Of a DNA stretch of 59,990 nt, positions 29,430 through 37,985 are shown one piece after another. The translations under genes were made by a program, and so were the position numbers. Position 1 is the stretch's first letter, and the number at the start of each line of letters is the position of its first letter. Source of the DNA: a virus; the IMG/VR virus record IMGVR_UViG_3300047095_000623, positions 1 through 59,990 of that record. One strand, given 5' to 3'. A model generated the notes under the pieces. It did not search any database. It was not told the origin of the DNA and worked only from the letters and a program-made list of their open reading frames with translations.

Positions 29430-29992
29430 AATAGCTGCGCGTATTCTTTATTGATATAGTGACGGAAGTCTGATAAGGAGTTCATGTTATGGCATTGGTC
29501 AAATGCCCGCATTAAATCGAAGGAGTTTTCAAACTTGGATAAGATTATCTCTTGGGTATTATGGGTGGTATTGTTTATACGATCTACCACGTAGAATATT
29601 TGTTTGGTTGTTTCCGCGTGTTCCAGCTCGATCACCCATTGGGCCAGATCGATCCATCGGGTATTCAAGCGGTTCATATCGGAACGGAACGTCTTTTGCA
29701 TTTGAGCGTGTAACTCCTCTGGCGACATCCCTCCGTCTGACAGGGCGAAGTCAGGAGTAACTCTACCACGGGACTTGTACTTTGTCAACTGCTGGTAGAG
29801 CAGGGTTTTAAACACCCGTAAGTACGTCTTTTTAATATTCATCGCGAACTCCTCGACCAAGAACGAGGAGAATTGGTCCAAGCTACGGGTCTGTGAAAGA
29901 GTATACAAGAAGTAGAAGTTGTATATCGTTTTTGGAGATAATACGACTGCCGAGGGAAACTGACTCTCGAAGAAGATAAAAAACGATTGCAT
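29426..29992 (-). CDS. Unknown late protein, 188 aa, with capsid-targeting-like leader
   Basis: Start ATG 29992 (MQSFFIFFESQFPSAVVLSP), set by the late promoter 5 bases away; FFE before S resembles a prohead-protease site. The rest is all-helical (SQTRSLDQFSSFLVEEFAMN, then MSPEELHAQMQKTFRSDMNR). No family recognised. Co-transcribed with the CCA-adding enzyme. Confidence 0.75.
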   Translation of the reverse strand: MQSFFIFFESQFPSAVVLSPKTIYNFYFLYTLSQTRSLDQFSSFLVEEFAMNIKKTYLRVFKTLLYQQLTKYKSRGRVTPDFALSDGGMSPEELHAQMQKTFRSDMNRLNTRWIDLAQWVIELEHAETTKQIFYVVDRINNTTHNTQEIILSKFENSFDLMRAFDQCHNMNSLSDFRHYINKEYAQLL

Positions 29993-29997
29993 ACCTA

Positions 29998-30004
29998 TAT
30001 TTAC
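29998..30004 (-). promoter_or_regulatory. T4-type late promoter (GTAAATA)
   Basis: GTAAATA on the minus strand, 5 bases from the ATG at 29992; back to back with the plus-strand late promoter at 30017. Confidence 0.65.
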
Positions 30005-30016
30005 CACTTCTTTATG

Positions 30017-30023
30017 TTAAATA
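30017..30023 (+). promoter_or_regulatory. T4-type late promoter (TTAAATA)
   Basis: TTAAATA, 5 bases before the ATG at 30029. Confidence 0.7.
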
Positions 30024-30028
30024 TAGAC

Positions 30029-33000
30029 ATGCGCTTCGAAAATCTGATAAGCCGAATCAGCCCTACTCTTTTATTAGAAAGGTATTATAAATATGCGTTT
30101 CCGGCAGATCCGGAGAAACAGATGTATGACTTTTACGTTTTAGATTACCTTAAAACCATTCTAGCCTACCCCCCGGACAACTTTAGAGACCTTCCAACGG
30201 ATTTGGAAGATAGTGTCAACGACACGATAAAGATGTTGTACCCAACCCTTCGGGATGAGTTATTGGACGCGGTTTATTATGCGGTGGTCTCCGAACTCCG
30301 ACATGTGGAGGCGAACTCTATAAATCGAAAGCATAAGTTCGACGAACCTATTCATGCGAAACTACTCAAATCATACTTGAAGTACATGATCTACCATTCC
30401 ACCACTAACATTCCTGCGGAGTGGGATATATTAGGAGTGCGGAAACCGGAAACTTCAGAAGAACCTCCTTCCAGCGAAGCTTCCGAATCTGACCAAGTAT
30501 CACGAAACCAATCATTCAAAGCATCCAAATACGCTATAAAAGCGAACTCCGCTTCTATAAAACAGTTTGTGGAGATGTGTGAGATACTACAAGACCATGG
30601 AGTATGGGATTCCGGTTACGGTGGATATAAATGGGCGGATATATGTAGAGGATGGTTATTGTTATGGGAAAGCGATGAAATAAGCGTAGCGGGCGACTCA
30701 AGTTCGTCCTCTTCTTCGGATTCATCTAAAGAAACAAAAGAAAGTGATGGTTCCTCCTCTGAAGATCCTAAAAGAAGGGCCAAACTTTCCAGCGCGAAAG
30801 CTCCTTCCTTTTATAAAAAGTCCAATAAAAAGAAAAAAAGTGGTAAAGTTCCCATGGCGGTGGCCATAGACCATGTGTATGACTTACAACACAACAAAGA
30901 TACGGTTTTCAACAAACTGAAGAGGTATTATCAGGATGGTATGGGATATGCGTGGATCGTCAACGCCTTGGATTTCAAGGCCAATATTCAAAGCTACCAC
31001 GATCTACTGGAAAACGCATCCGGTACGGTCAAGTCCATGGCAATGCCTATTCTATACAATCGTCTTGGACAAACATGGGAGAAACACATATCCACGGAAA
31101 CTCCGATGACAGATCAGATAGACTCCCGCTATGATAAGATTTCCCCGGGGTCATACACCACGGGTGAATTGGAAAAATTGATTGTAGATCCGAATATTTT
31201 TGTAACTCCTAGAACCAGTAGCCCGGAGCAGCGTACCGCTGGTAAACCCTACAAGATTTATAAACTGGCCACGCGCCATGGTTCCCGTGGGTTTGTTATA
31301 AAAGGAGATAATGGCAAACCCGCGTTCATATATGTTGGCGACATGTGGTTGTTGAAACCAAAGTCGTCTGAAGATTGGGACGAAGACCAACGCGAAGACG
31401 GAGCATCTACGCCGTCTTCGGATAACACCCCCGCCATATTCAAGCCCGGAGATATGATCGAATGTGTAACCGCAGGAGGAACCAAAACACATGTTGGAGG
31501 AACATATAGTGTTAAGGCTGTCGGGTATACCCTCGTACAAATAATCGCAGATGACGGTCTTCCATACTGGGCCAATAAGAATCGATTTGAACTGGTAGAT
31601 TCAGAGGACGAACCTACGATCACAAAATTAGGTTCTCCCGCCCCGGATAAATCAAAAACTCTTAAACTTTACCCCGGAGATATGGTTAAACTGAAGGGAA
31701 ATTATTTTCACTCAATACATCCACACGAAATTTATAAGGTTTATAAGGTAGAGTATGACTATATAGCACACGCTGACGTGGTGACTTTACTACACCCTCC
31801 GTCATATCAGCCTACCGGAGGACAACTGGACTTACAAACCTACAACTCGGGATACTTCGTGTTGGTTAAAAAAGGAGATGATGAAGACGGCGGTGAACCA
31901 TTACCTGCCGAACTCAAAGTAGGAGACTGGGTGAAATGTCTAAAAGCGGAAAGCCCTACCGGATATAAGTATGAGTATATAGCAGTCGGTAAATCTTATG
32001 AGATAGTGGACACGGGCGACGATGGACTCCGTATAAAGGTTCTCACAAAAAAGGGTTTGTATTGGTATGACATGAACCTTTTCGAGGCAGACCCGAACGC
32101 TACCGTATATCCCCAGAAGACACCCGACCAACCAAGGGATTCCTCTAGTAAGTACCCATTTAAAATAGGGGATATGGTTAAATGTGTGGAGGACACCGAC
32201 GATTCTGGAGACCAGTATCAATATATAAAAATCGGGGGGGTTTATCAAGTGGTAAATCTAACTACCAGCTATGATAACGAGCTTCGTGTTATGGTCAATA
32301 CCCCAGAGGGGGACTTTTTCTACCCCATTAAAAAGTTTGAATTGGCGACTCCTAAAAAACCAAAAACTAGGTTTAGAAAGGGGGATATGGTCAAATGTGT
32401 GAAAGACACCTCTCCCAGCGGAACGAAGTTCCATTTTATAAAGCTCGGGGATATTTGTGAAGTATTGAAACTCGTAGATTTTGGCGATGAACTACGGCTC
32501 AGAGTCCAAACCAAGCACGGAGCCTATACATATGAACCAGACGTCTTCGAACCAGTACCCCCGGAAGAACCGAAGGGGGCGACTCCCGAAAACGATGAGA
32601 TCCAAATAGGAGATTGGGTTAAACTAACCGAACACATACCCGGAAACGCCGTTACCATAGGTTTTAACTACATGGTTAAAAACATGGGTGTGAATTGGGT
32701 GGGTTTTTACGATGATAACAACAATCCGGTTTCGGAGGACAAGAGTCTTGTTAAAAAAGTGGTCTTTAACATAGGAGACATGGTTAAGGTGGAGCGTACT
32801 CTTCCCAATAAGAGCGCGATTACCGGAGTGGAATACGAAATAACGGAAGTGGGGGATGAGTTGGTGGCGATGAGCAGCGCCGATAAGCAGGTAATAACCA
32901 CATATCCCAAAAAGTTTATTACTCCCGTTGGGTTTTATCCAACTACCCAAAAGGAGACACCAAAACCTGTCAAGGGCAACCGTCCTACGCAGAAGGATCT

Positions 33001-33634
33001 TCTAAACAAAACCTCCAAATTCAAAGTGGGAGACATGGTGAAGATAGCTCCAAATACTCCACACGCCTATAATTTTAAACAACCGCCGTATAAGATTGAA
33101 GAGGTCAAGCCCGGAGAATACCACACCCTATACAGACTCAAGGACGATCTAGGAAATATACGTTCATTTGGCGGGAATGAATTGATACCCGCCCAGACGA
33201 AAAAGACCCGTCCGAAGGGCAAGTTTAAGATAGGCGACATGGTGATGGTAGATGAGAGCATCCCCCTTGATACCATAGACAACAAGAAAGCGTATAAAAT
33301 CAAAAATGCTTACATTGACAAGCAGGGGAACTATTACTCCTATGTAATTGTAAACAACTATGGTAACAACATGGCGTTCGCGGAAGACGAACTATTACCC
33401 GCCAAGCGGGAAAAGACAACCCCTAAAACCGATTTCAAAGTGGGTGATTTTGTGAAGGTAAAACCGGGAGTCAATATCAAATCAGTAGATCCGACCAAAA
33501 CGTATAAAATCAAGTCAACCGATACCGACCAATCCGGCTACACCGTTTATATAATTTTCGACGATGATGGAAACGACATGTGGCTACGTCCAGACGAGTT
33601 AAAACTTGTGGGTTACGAGGACATCAAGATTTAA
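30029..33634 (+). CDS. Giant late protein with ten SH3/KOW-like repeats, 1201 aa
   Basis: Start fixed by the late promoter (MRFENLISRISPTLLLERYY). Residues 1-220 are a helical domain. A Ser-rich and Lys-rich linker (SSSSSSDSSKETKESDG, SNKKKKSGK) leads into a second helical domain to about 400. From about 470 to the end come ten repeats of about 60-80 residues, each beginning with a (K/R)xGDMVKC-like strand and containing YxVxx…(L/V)RIxVxT…Y, as in KOW or bacterial SH3 barrels. Such repeats bind peptides, RNA or proteins. A late virion or head-internal protein is likely. The stop codon shares TTAA with the convergent neighbour. Confidence 0.85.
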   Translation: MRFENLISRISPTLLLERYYKYAFPADPEKQMYDFYVLDYLKTILAYPPDNFRDLPTDLEDSVNDTIKMLYPTLRDELLDAVYYAVVSELRHVEANSINRKHKFDEPIHAKLLKSYLKYMIYHSTTNIPAEWDILGVRKPETSEEPPSSEASESDQVSRNQSFKASKYAIKANSASIKQFVEMCEILQDHGVWDSGYGGYKWADICRGWLLLWESDEISVAGDSSSSSSSDSSKETKESDGSSSEDPKRRAKLSSAKAPSFYKKSNKKKKSGKVPMAVAIDHVYDLQHNKDTVFNKLKRYYQDGMGYAWIVNALDFKANIQSYHDLLENASGTVKSMAMPILYNRLGQTWEKHISTETPMTDQIDSRYDKISPGSYTTGELEKLIVDPNIFVTPRTSSPEQRTAGKPYKIYKLATRHGSRGFVIKGDNGKPAFIYVGDMWLLKPKSSEDWDEDQREDGASTPSSDNTPAIFKPGDMIECVTAGGTKTHVGGTYSVKAVGYTLVQIIADDGLPYWANKNRFELVDSEDEPTITKLGSPAPDKSKTLKLYPGDMVKLKGNYFHSIHPHEIYKVYKVEYDYIAHADVVTLLHPPSYQPTGGQLDLQTYNSGYFVLVKKGDDEDGGEPLPAELKVGDWVKCLKAESPTGYKYEYIAVGKSYEIVDTGDDGLRIKVLTKKGLYWYDMNLFEADPNATVYPQKTPDQPRDSSSKYPFKIGDMVKCVEDTDDSGDQYQYIKIGGVYQVVNLTTSYDNELRVMVNTPEGDFFYPIKKFELATPKKPKTRFRKGDMVKCVKDTSPSGTKFHFIKLGDICEVLKLVDFGDELRLRVQTKHGAYTYEPDVFEPVPPEEPKGATPENDEIQIGDWVKLTEHIPGNAVTIGFNYMVKNMGVNWVGFYDDNNNPVSEDKSLVKKVVFNIGDMVKVERTLPNKSAITGVEYEITEVGDELVAMSSADKQVITTYPKKFITPVGFYPTTQKETPKPVKGNRPTQKDLLNKTSKFKVGDMVKIAPNTPHAYNFKQPPYKIEEVKPGEYHTLYRLKDDLGNIRSFGGNELIPAQTKKTRPKGKFKIGDMVMVDESIPLDTIDNKKAYKIKNAYIDKQGNYYSYVIVNNYGNNMAFAEDELLPAKREKTTPKTDFKVGDFVKVKPGVNIKSVDPTKTYKIKSTDTDQSGYTVYIIFDDDGNDMWLRPDELKLVGYEDIKI

Positions 33635-35733
33635 CGATCCATGTATTTGTCGAAAACCCGTATATATCCCTCTATGTTCGATACGCGGAAGGCGTGGTAG
33701 AACTGGGTTCTTATATCACCGGATAAGTTGGTCATGCACTTCATATATACATGAAGGTACAAGAGCTTGCGAATATCCTCCATATGGGCGTCAAGAAAAT
33801 CGATTATCTGGAAGGTGATATCCGTGTAATCGGTTGGATAGAACTCAAGGGTTGTTGATAAATAGTGTGCATTAAGACTGGTAGCCGCTTCCACCACTCC
33901 CGATATACCAAAGGGGAATGAGCGTATTCGCGATTGTTCCTCGTTATAGGATTCGAAGAATCCGTCAAACGTGGTCTGTCCGTCCGATGCGGGAACGATC
34001 CGCATGTTGTCTATCACATAATTCCTCAGTACCATACGGAAGTTGAACCAATTTGGAGGGAATGAATACGTACCAGTGGAGACGGCGGGGGGAAATTCCG
34101 TACCCTTATTGGCGAGAGTCAACATCGTGCCAAGACTGAAGATCTTTCTGCCACTGGAGTTGTCAAGACTTATATATTCCCACTCGTCATCATCCGCCAA
34201 TCGGTATCTATCGTAATCGGTCGGGGAACTGTATTCTTTGAGGAGCGTATCCACCGACATCTGTAAATTCTCATACCCGTCATGCACCTCCTCCATACCA
34301 TCCGCGACGGAATCGAACTCATCCGTGTTGGAGGAGGAGTTATCCCCGTTCATGTTGAAGTAAAATTGTATATATTCATCCCGAATTTCAAACGCTTCCA
34401 GAAACAGATCACGCGCGCCGAACAGGTTTTCGAAGGCTGTCGTCATATCCACATATGCCTCCCCCTTCGACTTGTCGGTGTTGTTCATACGTACCAATCC
34501 CCAGAGAGCGGGATCGTTCGTATGGATCGGGAACCGGACGAACGCTTCGATTGTGTAGTACGGCGGGCCGTCCAGCTCTAGATCATAATCCAGAGACATG
34601 AATCTTTCGGGAGATGCGGTTCGGCGGTGATAGGTTATTTTACGACTATACAACTCCTCGCTCATCTGGTCGTATATATCCTGATTCGGGTCCGTGGTCA
34701 AATCGGTCATAAAGTTCAGTGCATTTGAACTATCGCCATAGCTTCCAAAGGGAACATCCGCTCGCATTATAAAATCCTGATATTCCGGGTCGTTGTCGGA
34801 CACGTCGAAATACTTCGAAAGCATCGAACTGATAAATGACCCGCCATCCACGTATGCCGCCCCGATCCTTTGCCATCCGCTTTCCGTATTGAATATCTTC
34901 TTCGCTTTCTCTAGGGTGAAGTCCGGTTGCTTCTCCTGTAGAAAGTTCTGTAAGGTGGGATAGAACTCCGATGAAACATCGTTTCCATAAACCCTCACTT
35001 CGGGGAGCGCCACCTCCTCCTTATAATCCCCCGACACGAAACGCCGAAGTCTTATACGCGCCTCCGGGTGGTCGATTCCCCACACCCTTCTATCATCATC
35101 CGAAAAAAGCTCGTCCGTTTGGAAATCCTCCGACTCCGTATCAATATCCTTAAGCGATTCCGTCTCCACAAGATACGCTATCGCTCCCCCCACAACCGCA
35201 TCCGTAAGGGCGTTGTAAAACAACTCCCGATCCCGCGCATGACACGAATAATTCGTATGATATGTATCCGACATACGTACCACGTCAATCGGGGACCGTG
35301 TAAGTATGATGGTGTACTTATGTGTCTCCATCGCCTTTTTAAGTTCCACTCCGATGGTGTCCTTATACTTCGCGAACCAGTTGAGATAAAAGTTCCTATC
35401 CTCGTTCGACACCTTCATCCTGTGTATCAATTTACCGATTCCTATCTCCTGTGTCTTCGTCTCCCCCTTACCATATTTCGGATCAAGATGGGTTGTAATA
35501 AGAGCGGTCAGGTTATCCGGGTTGAACTTATATAAATTGGGAACGGTTTTCAGGGCATTTAGAAATCTCTCCGCGCCACGGTCTTTCAGAATCGGTATCA
35601 CAATCCGCCACTTATCCCCGAATATATGATCAAACGCGGGATCTTCGAACTCATAATTGATATGGTTGATCACTTCATGATCCATCTCTTGTAATAGAAC
35701 GGATTCATATAGGGCGGCAATCGGGTCAGGCAT
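33631..35733 (-). CDS. Large unknown late protein, 700 aa
   Basis: Start ATG 35733, set by the late promoter 5 bases away (MPDPIAALYESVLLQEMDHE; LYE before S). Recognisable stretches: TIILTRSPIDVVRMSDTYHT, NYSCHARDRELFYNALTDAV, VGGAIAYLVETES, VWGIDHPEARIRLRRF. The RMSD…SCH segment with downstream AIAYL looks like a conserved catalytic-type core, but I cannot name a family. The C-terminal half is Asp/Tyr rich. Probably virion associated. Convergent with, and overlapping by 4 bases, the SH3-repeat gene. Confidence 0.8.
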   Translation of the reverse strand: MPDPIAALYESVLLQEMDHEVINHINYEFEDPAFDHIFGDKWRIVIPILKDRGAERFLNALKTVPNLYKFNPDNLTALITTHLDPKYGKGETKTQEIGIGKLIHRMKVSNEDRNFYLNWFAKYKDTIGVELKKAMETHKYTIILTRSPIDVVRMSDTYHTNYSCHARDRELFYNALTDAVVGGAIAYLVETESLKDIDTESEDFQTDELFSDDDRRVWGIDHPEARIRLRRFVSGDYKEEVALPEVRVYGNDVSSEFYPTLQNFLQEKQPDFTLEKAKKIFNTESGWQRIGAAYVDGGSFISSMLSKYFDVSDNDPEYQDFIMRADVPFGSYGDSSNALNFMTDLTTDPNQDIYDQMSEELYSRKITYHRRTASPERFMSLDYDLELDGPPYYTIEAFVRFPIHTNDPALWGLVRMNNTDKSKGEAYVDMTTAFENLFGARDLFLEAFEIRDEYIQFYFNMNGDNSSSNTDEFDSVADGMEEVHDGYENLQMSVDTLLKEYSSPTDYDRYRLADDDEWEYISLDNSSGRKIFSLGTMLTLANKGTEFPPAVSTGTYSFPPNWFNFRMVLRNYVIDNMRIVPASDGQTTFDGFFESYNEEQSRIRSFPFGISGVVEAATSLNAHYLSTTLEFYPTDYTDITFQIIDFLDAHMEDIRKLLYLHVYMKCMTNLSGDIRTQFYHAFRVSNIEGYIRVFDKYMDR

Positions 35734-35738
35734 ACCAG

Positions 35739-35745
35739 TATTTAA
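35739..35745 (-). promoter_or_regulatory. T4-type late promoter (TTAAATA)
   Basis: TTAAATA on the minus strand, 5 bases from the ATG at 35733. Confidence 0.7.
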
Positions 35746-35773
35746 TAACAAATTATCTTCTTGCAACCCGCCC

Positions 35774-35801
35774 TTGACAAACCCGAGGGGCATGGTATAC
35801 T
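35774..35801 (+). promoter_or_regulatory. Sigma70-like promoter
   Basis: TTGACA, 16 bases, TATACT, 4 bases before the ATG at 35806 and 10 before that at 35812. Confidence 0.7.
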
Positions 35802-35805
35802 ACAA

Positions 35806-36390
35806 ATGATTATGGACAGCGACAAGACAGACAGACCGAAAATATCCTATAGACAACAGGGAATTGACAGAATTGAGGAGGAGCGGACCCGCCAATTTGA
35901 GAAATGGGGAAAACAGGACCACGATATGATGACATGGTTGGCGATTCTTCACGAAGAAACGGGAGAACTGGCGCAAGCCTGTCTTCATAATAAGTTCGGA
36001 GGACCAGCGGAAGGCAATATACTGGAGGAAGCGGTGCAGGTTGCCGCAGTCGGTCTACAGATCGTGGAGTTTATTCTGGAACAGGAGGATATAGAACGTG
36101 CCGAAAGACGGGAGAAATTAAAAGATACAAGGTTCGCGGACTGGTGTCAGAAGGTACAAGATGAGGACGCGGAATCAGGGGTATGTGGAATCGTCCGAGA
36201 CATACAGGAAAACTCAGAGAAGTGGGAAGAAGAGGTGGCGGCGAATGAGAAGGAAATCGCGAAACAATTACAGGATAATATAAACGGCCAGATAGAAAAG
36301 GCGATTCTTAGTGGACTTTTAGACGGCTGGGATCGGGATCGTGGGATGGAATACGAGCAGGGGGTTAGGAGAAATTGGGGGTGGTCTTGA
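35806..36390 (+). CDS. MazG-like NTP pyrophosphohydrolase family protein
   Basis: About 194 residues from ATG 35806 (MIMDSDKTDRPKISYRQQG); ATG 35812 is an alternative. The first 100 residues match an all-alpha NTP-PPase: RTRQFEKWGKQDHDMMTWLA, ILHEETGELAQACLHNK, EEAVQVAAVGLQIVEF (ExxE…ExxQ/D). The C-terminal part is a charged helical extension unique to this gene. It may clean the nucleotide pool. Last plus-strand gene before the long minus-strand block. Confidence 0.8.
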   Translation: MIMDSDKTDRPKISYRQQGIDRIEEERTRQFEKWGKQDHDMMTWLAILHEETGELAQACLHNKFGGPAEGNILEEAVQVAAVGLQIVEFILEQEDIERAERREKLKDTRFADWCQKVQDEDAESGVCGIVRDIQENSEKWEEEVAANEKEIAKQLQDNINGQIEKAILSGLLDGWDRDRGMEYEQGVRRNWGWS

Positions 36391-36693
36391 ACAGGTCGGG
36401 CGGAAAATTCGGGAAAAACTTATAGGAAAAACTTATAGGGAAAATCGGGAATTTTTGAAAAAAATATTTTTGGAGACATGGCCGCCCCCCCTACCCCCCA
36501 AGCCACCCCCCTCTAACCAAATCCTAACAGGTCTCTATCAGCTAACTAACAGTTAGCAGTAGCAGAAACCTATCAGGAAACTAGCAGATATCTATCAGGT
36601 GGCCTGTCCGGGTGCGGCCCCCGCCCCCCATCACAGATGGCGGGGACCATCCTACGTCATCGCGTAGGATACCCGAACAATCACCAATCAGAT
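36391..36693. other. Gene-free transition region with short repeats and hairpins
   Basis: No convincing gene. Contains the direct repeat AAAAACTTATAGG (36418 and 36431), an AT-rich stretch, a C-rich stretch (36481-36512) and at least five CTAACAG/CTATCAG/CTAGCAG copies between 36523 and 36600. Two hairpins follow: CCCGCC/GGCGGG (36620-36645) and ATCCTACG/CGTAGGAT (36649-36670). Coding direction switches here to all-minus. Candidate origin or control region (inference). Confidence 0.45.
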
Positions 36694-36924
36694 TCAGAAT
36701 AAGATGTCGCGTTTAAGTTCGCGGGCTTGCACCGTGAACTGCAACGCTTTGAGGCGATGAACTTCACGCATGGCTTGACGGTGGCGGATCGCAAGGATCT
36801 GGCCAACCGTTCCCATCAAAGATGCGAACGCGGTGCAGTTGCGGGCTTGCGCCATTTGATCCTCAAGATCCATGGTGCGATGGGTGGCGGCATCAAGACG
36901 GTCATTCAATTGGTGGTCAGGCAT
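36694..36924 (-). CDS. Unknown basic helical protein, 76 aa
   Basis: MPDHQLNDRLDAATHRTMDL, then MGTVGQILAIRHRQAMREVH. All helix, Arg/His rich. Promoter with 6-base spacing at 36931. First gene of the minus block; GC richer than most of the window. Confidence 0.65.
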   Translation of the reverse strand: MPDHQLNDRLDAATHRTMDLEDQMAQARNCTAFASLMGTVGQILAIRHRQAMREVHRLKALQFTVQARELKRDILF

Positions 36925-36930
36925 GGCTTG

Positions 36931-36950
36931 ATTCTATTGTAGTGTTTAAT
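36931..36950 (-). promoter_or_regulatory. AAACACTA-type promoter
   Basis: AAACACTACAATAGAAT, 6 bases from the ATG at 36924. Confidence 0.75.
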
Positions 36951-36970
36951 TGTGGTTTCGACTTAAACAA

Positions 36971-37005
36971 GGCGGGCGCGAGAAAATCATATTCTCGCGC
37001 CCGCC
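36971..37005 (-). terminator. Hairpin terminator
   Basis: A perfect 14-bp stem, GGCGGGCGCGAGAA with its complement around a 7-base loop, followed on the minus strand by TTGTTTAAG, just past the stop at 37017. Confidence 0.65.
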
Positions 37006-37016
37006 GCAGGGATGAC

Positions 37017-37361
37017 TTAGCTACGCGCGAAGCGGGTCGTGACGCCGTTCAACTTCATCCAGCGATAGAGCGCGGCCATCACTTGGGGACTGTCGCCGTA
37101 GTGCTTACGGATCAACCCGTCACGTTTGAACAGGGTTTCAGCGATGATGCGCGTGGAACTATGCTTTGCGCTCCGCTTGATGAATTGGAAGTGTGGCGCA
37201 AAGTAGCGATCAATTCCATTCTTGCGGGTCTTGGCGGTGATCACGGTCAACCCATCATTCAGATCCATCAACGGAGTGCGCTTGACGGGTTGCGCGGGAG
37301 TGTGGGCGAGTGCGTATGCGATGGCATTGGCGATGATGGTGGCGAGTGCGATTTGTTTCAT
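37017..37361 (-). CDS. Unknown protein with signal-like N-terminus, 114 aa
   Basis: MKQIALATIIANAIAYALAH, then TPAQPVKRTPLMDLNDG: a short hydrophobic N-terminus that could be an export signal. The remainder is basic (FQFIKRSAKHSSTRIIAETL, YRWMKLNGVTTRFARS). No family. Confidence 0.65.
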   Translation of the reverse strand: MKQIALATIIANAIAYALAHTPAQPVKRTPLMDLNDGLTVITAKTRKNGIDRYFAPHFQFIKRSAKHSSTRIIAETLFKRDGLIRKHYGDSPQVMAALYRWMKLNGVTTRFARS

Positions 37362-37370
37362 GGTAGGGAT

Positions 37371-37390
37371 ATTTTAGGTTAGTGTTTAAT
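37371..37390 (-). promoter_or_regulatory. AAACACTA-type promoter
   Basis: AAACACTAACCTAAAAT, 9 bases from the ATG at 37361. Confidence 0.65.
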
Positions 37391-37419
37391 CACGCCGTTC
37401 GGGGCGGTACTGACAATAG

Positions 37420-37447
37420 GGCGGGGAAGTCATGGAACCTCCCCGCC
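37420..37447 (-). terminator. GC-rich hairpin, second of a pair
   Basis: GGCGGGGA/TCCCCGCC, 8 bp, 12-base loop, next to the stronger hairpin at 37454. Confidence 0.4.
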
Positions 37448-37453
37448 AAGGTT

Positions 37454-37476
37454 GGGCGGGGGAATCACCCCCGCCC
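37454..37476 (-). terminator. GC-rich hairpin after the 37485 gene
   Basis: GGGCGGGGG/CCCCCGCCC, 9 bp with a 5-base loop, 9 bases past the stop codon. No T-run. Confidence 0.5.
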
Positions 37477-37484
37477 GCCAGATT

Positions 37485-37940
37485 TTACTTCAACCCGAGC
37501 GCCTGAAGCTTGGCTTGAATCCTGGCCATTTGTGCCCGGAGAACCGCTGGGTCGTTGTAGTCAATTTTTGCGGGTTTCGTTGGGCGAAGTGCGAAAGTGC
37601 GCTTCATTTCCAGATCAAGATGGTCGATCAAGTCATAAATGACCTTCCCATCTTCGTCACGCTCCCAATCGGTACCCTCTTCGTTTATGCGGGCGCGGTC
37701 TTCGTAACGGCGATTCTTCACGACGTGCAAGCACGCTCCGATGAACTCCTTTTCAGTGGCGGCGTATTCTTTTGTCGCGCCCGCTCCGATGAATTGTTCA
37801 CGCATCGCGGTGATTTCCGCTTTGTCGGCTTTGCTAACGCCAACAATTGCGTTGTCGCTCTTATTCTCAACCACGACGGGCGCGGTGGTTTCGGTTTCGG
37901 TGGTGGTGGTCATGGTTTCGATTGTGTTGGTTTCGGACAT
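37485..37940 (-). CDS. Unknown protein, 151 aa, Thr/Glu-rich N-terminus
   Basis: Starts MSETNTIETMTTTTETETTA. A middle region (EFIGACLHVVKNRRYEDRAR) and the C-terminal helix AVLRAQMARIQAKLQALGLK, which resembles the RKLAKVQAKLAAQG end of the protein at 57590. No known function. Promoter with 6-base spacing. Confidence 0.72.
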   Translation of the reverse strand: MSETNTIETMTTTTETETTAPVVVENKSDNAIVGVSKADKAEITAMREQFIGAGATKEYAATEKEFIGACLHVVKNRRYEDRARINEEGTDWERDEDGKVIYDLIDHLDLEMKRTFALRPTKPAKIDYNDPAVLRAQMARIQAKLQALGLK

Positions 37941-37946
37941 GGCGTT

Positions 37947-37964
37947 ATTCTGTTCTAGTGTTTT
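37947..37964 (-). promoter_or_regulatory. AAACACTAG-type promoter
   Basis: AAACACTAGAACAGAAT, 6 bases from the ATG at 37940. Confidence 0.72.
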
Positions 37965-37985
37965 ATGCTGGTTTCGGTTCTTGGT

